A stretch of DNA of 64,000 bases. It comes from Cyanoderma ruficeps (lineage: Eukaryota; Chordata; Aves; Passeriformes; Timaliidae). The notes under the pieces are model-generated. The model made no database searches. It was given only the letters and a program-made list of their open reading frames with translations, and was not told the origin of the DNA. Numbering within the stretch: the stretch's first letter is position 1; the number at the start of each line of letters is the position of its first letter. Below are positions 58,793 through 64,000 of this stretch, in pieces. The position numbers were made by a program, and so were the translations under genes. Location: positions 3,157,662 through 3,221,661 of the forward strand of contig VZDJ01000049.1 in NCBI GenBank assembly GCA_008694505.1. The letters run 5' to 3'.

Positions 58793-58917
58793 GTAAACTC
58801 AGTCAGGGCAGGGGCTGTAAACTCAGCTCTAGTTAGGACGTGGGCTTTAAGCTCAGCTCTAGTCAAAACAGACTAAGCTCAGCTCAGCTAGGACACAGGC
58901 CCTAAGCTCAGCTCCAG
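58793..58917. repeat. Degenerate tandem repeat of about 33 bp
   Basis: About four units share the core (t/g)aa(a/g)ctcagctctag(t/c) followed by a variable spacer containing aggac or ggcctta-like text. Units are diverged and the boundaries are approximate. Confidence 0.65.
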
Positions 58918-59154
58918 GCTGGTTTCTGTGCCCGGATCCCCATGGACATTCATCTGCCCACGGCTGGCTCTGCATCTCTGACCGAGCAGGGGGAGCTGCA
59001 AGCAGGAACCGGGGGATGTCCCACAGATTCCCCAGACTGGAACCAAGGGCTTGTGGAAGGGGAATACAGCTCTTACTGTGCTCTGAGATCTCCTCTGGCC
59101 CCAAATCTCACACCTTTGGGCACTCTCTGGTCTGTGAGGGTGCAATGTGTTATT

Positions 59155-59373
59155 GCAGCCCTCAGCTGCGCAGAGAAGCTGTGGCTGCCCCATCCCTGGA
59201 GTGTCCCAGGCCAGGTTGGACCAGCCTTGGAGCACCCTGGGGCAGTGGGAGGTGTCCCTGCCCGTGGGAAGTGTCCCTGCCCATAGGAGGTGTCCCTGCC
59301 CATGGCAGGGGTGGAAGAAGATGAGCTTTAAATCCCTTTCAATCCCAGTCCAGTCTGGGATTCTCTGATCTCA
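59155..59373 (+). mobile_element. CR1 LINE 3' fragment with internal 19-bp expansion
   Basis: Sense CR1 sequence (agaagctgtggctgccccat, gtgtcccaggccaggttgga) continues to a degenerate 3' end (gtctgggattctctgatctc). At 59245-59301 a 19-bp segment normally present once (gtgggaggtgtccctgccc) is present three times. Confidence 0.85.
59245..59301. repeat. 19-bp triplication inside a CR1 copy
   Basis: Three units of (gtg/ata)gga(g/a)gtgtccctgccc occur in tandem. The single-copy ancestor is the CR1 segment 'ggaaggtgtccctgcccatggc', so the expansion happened after insertion or in the source element. Confidence 0.85.
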
Positions 59374-62300
59374 GGCTTGGCTTTATGGCCCAGTGAGCCA
59401 GAACACCCGAGGAGGTTTAATTGCAGCCTGTGCATGGCTTGCTGGGAATGAGGGCAATAAATGACACTCACAGCCCGCTCAGGCCTTCATCCCTGTCCTC
59501 TTCATCTTTCCCAGACATCTGTTTCTGGCCTGGAGTAGCTCACTTTGCTCGTCTTTCAAGGGCTGGCTGATCCGTGTAAGTTTATCTGGGCTGGGAAATA
59601 CAGAGAAACCTTCCAAGATATTTCACCTTCCTCTCTCCCTCCACCATCAAAATGTCCAATAAAGCTTTTCATTAACCTTAAGACCTCTTCAGAATGAGAG
59701 CGAATTTCCGTGGAAAGGCAGCTGAAGGGAACAAACAGCATCTGCTGTGCAAATATTAAATGCAGGCAGGAGATGAATAGACTTATCTCCTTTATCATGA
59801 TTAGCCACATTTCGGCCTTGTAATTTTGGCCTATCACTCAAAAGAAACTGTAATCAGGATGTAATACATCCCATTGGCAAATCACAGCCATGCAGCTGTT
59901 GGAGGCAGCAGCTGAGCCTTTCAGCAATTTAAACTCGGTTTTATTACACCAGGGCAAGGCTCCAGTGAGTATATTAGTGACAGCATTCAGAAATAATAAG
60001 AGTTGAATCTTGTCCCACTGAAGTTAATCCCGACGTCGGTTTTCGTGGGAAGAAGCGTTTTGCCAGAATCAGGAATGAAGGAGGTCCCCGGGGTGTCCTC
60101 AGCAGAGTGAGGGTGTGAGATCAGCCCCGAGCAAAGGTGTGAACGCCGCCTTCTCACCGGGATTTCGGGGTTACTACGCCGGGAAAAGTTCCATGTGAGG
60201 AAAGTGAGATGGAATCTGACACCAGAATCCGGGGCTCAGAGAAGATTTTAAGTGTGAATTTTTCAGCTCTCTCCTTGAATGCAGCAGGGAAGGGAGTGTT
60301 ACCGTAACAAAGAGCACCAGAAGTGTATTTAACTTAAAACGTCGGTGTCTCGATCTTGCTGAGTTTCAAACCACGATAAAACTAAAAGCTGTCGCAATTC
60401 CTGAGAGCAAGAATCCTGCAAAAGCCCCTAAAAGTTTTATGCAAAATTCCCGATATTTTTTAGAAAAAGAACCGCAACTCTTGGTCCTGAAACAGATTCC
60501 TATTACAAAGGAATTCACAAATTATTCCGTGGGCTATGAGAAATACCTTGTAAGAATAAGAACAAGAATACTTTAATCTTTTTTCTAGATGCCAAGGGGC
60601 TCTTGTCTATTTTGCAGTGGGAGGGTTTCAGTGCCCATATCTGTGTGTCAATATTCCCTGCACGAGCAGCTGTTTTCTGTATCTGGCTGTCACCAGATAC
60701 CATATTCTGTTGGAGAATTATTTATCTTTTTTTCCCCCCGAACACTTTTAGAATGATAGGGCTGATGGAAAACTTTTTGGCCTGAATAACAAAATTAATT
60801 TTTAAGTCAGAAACCAGCGCTTTCCTTCTCTTTTAAGCTGTTTTCAAGGAAGCATCTTGCATCTGGCTGTACCTTCCTACTAAAACACGAAGTTTCTGGA
60901 GAATCCCGCTTCTGGATTCTCACTGGGTTAATATGGATGCAGCTATGGAGTGATTTAATAGGGAATCTCAGCTGTGATCTCTATAGAGCAGTCAGCTTAT
61001 CTCACATCAGAGCTGTAAATCACACATGCCACAGAATTTATTATCTTTATCTCCCTTATTTAAGAGCTCAAACCTACCAGATGAAACCATAAATCTGCTC
61101 CTTGCATCAAGCCTCTTAATATTCCAGTTGATGTTTGTTTCCAAAAACTCTCTGCCAACATTTCATTTTCCTCTCATACTGACACTTAATGCCTTAAGTG
61201 CTTGGGAAGATAAACACTGGCTTTAGGCAGTGCAATCTCATGATCAGTTTATCTCGGGATTATTACACGGGTGCACGGAGGAGTCAGTCATAAATTGAGC
61301 ACGTTTTGCCCTGGCTGCTGATTTAATTGCAGTGAGAGGGGTGGAATATTCTGAGAATCACTGACCTGGGACGTTGAGGAGATTTGAATTACAGTTTTAT
61401 CCAGTTAAAACCTGCTGGGGTGGGACACCAGGCTGTAACCGGGACCCAGCCGGGGGTGAGGAGAGAAGATGAATTTTACTGGGGGCTGAACTGGTGTCTT
61501 GCTGAACACAGCAGGACAGACCAAAAACCAGTGGTAAAAAGCTGAAAACAGATTAACTGAAACAACAAAGTAGACATAAATATTTCATAAGGGAAGGTGA
61601 TTAACTCTGGAAGAAATAAAACAATTGACTGATGCACCTTTTCACTACAACGCAAAGCAAGGACTCTCTTCAGTAAATGCTTGAATGAAACACCAACAGT
61701 TGGATTGAACAAGTGGGAAATACAATTGTCTGCAGTGCACAGATGTTTAGATTTGATCCCAGCTCCCTTATGAACCTTAATCATCTTCCCTGTCTCAAGT
61801 ACAATAACACCAGAGATGATTCAAAGGGCATTTGCACAGAGCTCAGATGCATTTTCAGTGGCAAGGCAAAAGCGAGCCAGCTCTGCTCCAGACTGAGCAA
61901 ACAGCTGGAATAAAAATCCCTTCAAGTGTTAGAGACATCCAAAGGCAAAACTCATCTCTCAGAGCCGTGGGATTCTCAGCCTTAAATAAGGACACACAAG
62001 CCTTTGTTTGCTGTAGTGTTCTTGTTCCTTTTCAGTCCCATTTTGAATAGATTAAGTTGTCTGAAGTAGGGTTTATGGCTTTTACTAAATGCCGCTTTCA
62101 GCACAGCCAGAAAAGCTGGAGTCTTCCAGTGGAAAAAGTGTTTTAGAACTGATGTTGTATTAAAATAAACCAGCACAAGCCCATCCCCTTAAATGTAAAC
62201 CAGGCAAGAAACCAAGGAAGTTTGATTTTAGTGCTTGTTGGACCGAAATGTAGAAAGGAGTCTGGAAGATGTGCTGGTGAAGAGCTGTGACAGATTAAAA

Positions 62301-64000
62301 CAAGGTATGGGAGTGGCCAGTGGCCCCAGCTCTGCCCCCCAGCAAACAGCTCAGAACCTCCTGCACATCACTGGGGGCTCCTCTCAGCACAGGAAGAGAG
62401 GGTGAAGGTCTCTGAACAGGAGCAACAGCAAGAAAGAACAAACCCTTCACTTAACAGAGGCACAAACCACAGCAGGCACTCCAGTGTCTGTAGAGCTGGT
62501 GAGGGGTCCCTGTTACACTCCTCCTCCAGACACCAGAACTGGGACACTTCCCTCAAGGCAGGAGGGCACAGTGCTCAAAAAGTGAGGTAAAAGCCGTGAA
62601 ATGTTTGCTAAATTTTCCGACTTTTCCCTTCAAGGCTTTCAATTGCCCCCAGCAAGTCGATCTCTGTTTGCAGAAAGAATGAGAGTAACTCAGCACATCA
62701 GGGCAGGAGGTGCTCACTGGTTACTCTGCATGGCCAATCCTGTGCAAAATGATAATGAATAAATGTCAAACTAAGCTCAGGAGAGTCCAGTTAGGGCAAC
62801 TACCAATTAATTATCGCCCTGGTAGTGCAACCATCCCTGATATCAGTGCACAGCTCTCAGCTTTCCATTCCATAGGGATATTTTTTGGTGAGTTTAAAAT
62901 CTGCCTAGTGGAGCAAGTCCCCATTCTGCTTTCAGCAGCTTCCGAACACCCCAGACAGGCCAAAAATCCTCCTGGGATTCAGCTTTGTTGGAAATGTAAA
63001 TCCCAACAAAACAGTTTTCACTGTAAACTTCCTTCCCAGGCTTAACTGTTCCCAGGGTTGCTCCTGGTGACACTTCTGTGCCAGTCTGACACTTGTTCTT
63101 TTATTTGGTTGCAACTTGTAAATGTGATCTGCAAGAGTGAGCCAGCAATAATATCATTCCTTTTTGCTGGCTTCAGGATTTGAAGTGAGTGCAGCTCTGC
63201 CTGTACAAGCAGCCTGTCAGAATTACTACCCAGTTACAGCTCTCCTCAAGCGTACACAAATAATTCTTCCAAATTCACATTTTGCTACATTATTTATACC
63301 AACAGATGTCAAGGCAAGAACACACTGGATTGTTTCCTGAAAACTGGCGCTGATTTCAGCTTGGGAGCACATTCCCCTAATGAAAAACACGTTAGAGGCC
63401 AGGATGTTTTCAAAGCAACTGCTTCTGGCATGTTAGGCTTTGAAAATAAAGATATGCTTTTCTGTATCCTAAAAGAATTCCACGAAATTCGCACATACTT
63501 GGGAAAACAAAAGATCTTTTTGTTTGTGTATGAAAACTGACGCATTGCTGGAGCAAGAACTTCAAGCTGACAAACAAATCTGCCACGAGGACAGATCGTT
63601 TGGGGACTTCTTTACTATGTAGATTCTCAGGCCACTCATAGCACCGATTTTTGAAATTCTTTGCTTTTGAAAGGTTCTTTGTGAGGGAAACAGGGGTTTG
63701 GGAGCTGGAATAGAGACAGAGTCCACTTTCTCATTAAACAGAGCACTTTTCATGTTCTAAGCATGACAGGTCAGTACAAAGCACACACAGGCCCGAAATT
63801 CAGAATTCGGTGTTTGAATCCCACAGGCAGAGCTGCCCTTGCACTCTGTTTCAAAGGAAAGGAGGAAAAGTCATCCACAGTTTCTGTTCAGAACTCTCTG
63901 AGGGGACAGAGAGCTCCCATTCAGGTTGGCTGGGCCATGAGATGGATTTGGGATAAACCTCCAGGGAACCCTGAAAATTCTCCTCCTGAGGGGTATGGGA

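Larger units (their letters stand above)
55046..64000. other. Intergenic DNA downstream of COTL1
   Basis: No exon of the next expected gene (MEAK7/TLDC1 in the human order) is recognised. The region contains a 49-bp minisatellite, a 156-bp direct duplication, two CR1 fragments, a degenerate repeat at 58793-58917 and AT-rich stretches with clustered TTATC motifs at about 59780-61255. The last 2.5 kb shows nothing I can name. Confidence 0.65.

Noticed and set aside
1..64000. tRNA, rRNA, CRISPR, operon or defence-type systems
   Set aside because: No cloverleaf with tRNA A and B boxes, ribosomal sequence, spaced palindromic repeats or prokaryotic gene strings were recognised. The tandem arrays have no unique spacers.

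Overview
This window is vertebrate, very probably avian, nuclear DNA. It has spliced genes with GT-AG introns, CpG-island promoters, and many truncated CR1 LINE fragments of the kind that dominate bird genomes. The CR1 variant seen several times ('ggacaccttccactatccc...') looks neoavian or passerine rather than chicken-like; that is inference from memory and was not searched. No prokaryotic operon, phage, CRISPR array or integrated virus was recognised.

Three protein-coding genes are supported. From left to right they are: the first coding exon of USP10 on the minus strand (10676-10696), with about 10.7 kb of its intron 1 filling the left end of the window; complete KLHL36 on the minus strand (17874-30497, four coding exons, 615 aa); and complete COTL1 on the plus strand (34980-53800, four coding exons, 142 aa). 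The order COTL1 / KLHL36 / USP10, with COTL1 divergent from the other two, matches the human 16q24.1 block in mirror orientation. This is an ordinary conserved synteny segment. KLHL36 (probable CUL3 ligase adaptor) and USP10 (deubiquitinase) both touch ubiquitin biology and COTL1 is an actin-binding protein, but nothing in the sequence suggests they act as a unit.

Layout: 1-10675 is USP10 intron 1 with simple repeats only. About 10130-11000 is the USP10 CpG island, with a perfect NRF1-type palindrome. 11000-11785 is a nested CR1 cluster. 11786-16430 is spacer with a 42-bp minisatellite and one CR1. 16433-30519 is KLHL36 with its 3'UTR and introns. 30700-31440 is its CpG island, carrying a 45-bp minisatellite. 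31500-34400 is the divergent spacer with a 33-bp minisatellite. 34400-35060 is the COTL1 CpG island. 35057-53689 are COTL1 introns and internal exons. 53801 to about 55045 is the COTL1 3'UTR. From there to 64000 is intergenic DNA with minisatellites, two CR1 copies and a 156-bp direct duplication.

The most interesting local observation is in COTL1. The splice acceptor and first codons of exon 2 are the last unit of a degenerate tandem array of about 50 bp per unit. One upstream unit keeps an AG acceptor in the same phase, which would add 33 in-frame codons if used. I did not find a convincing new biological system.
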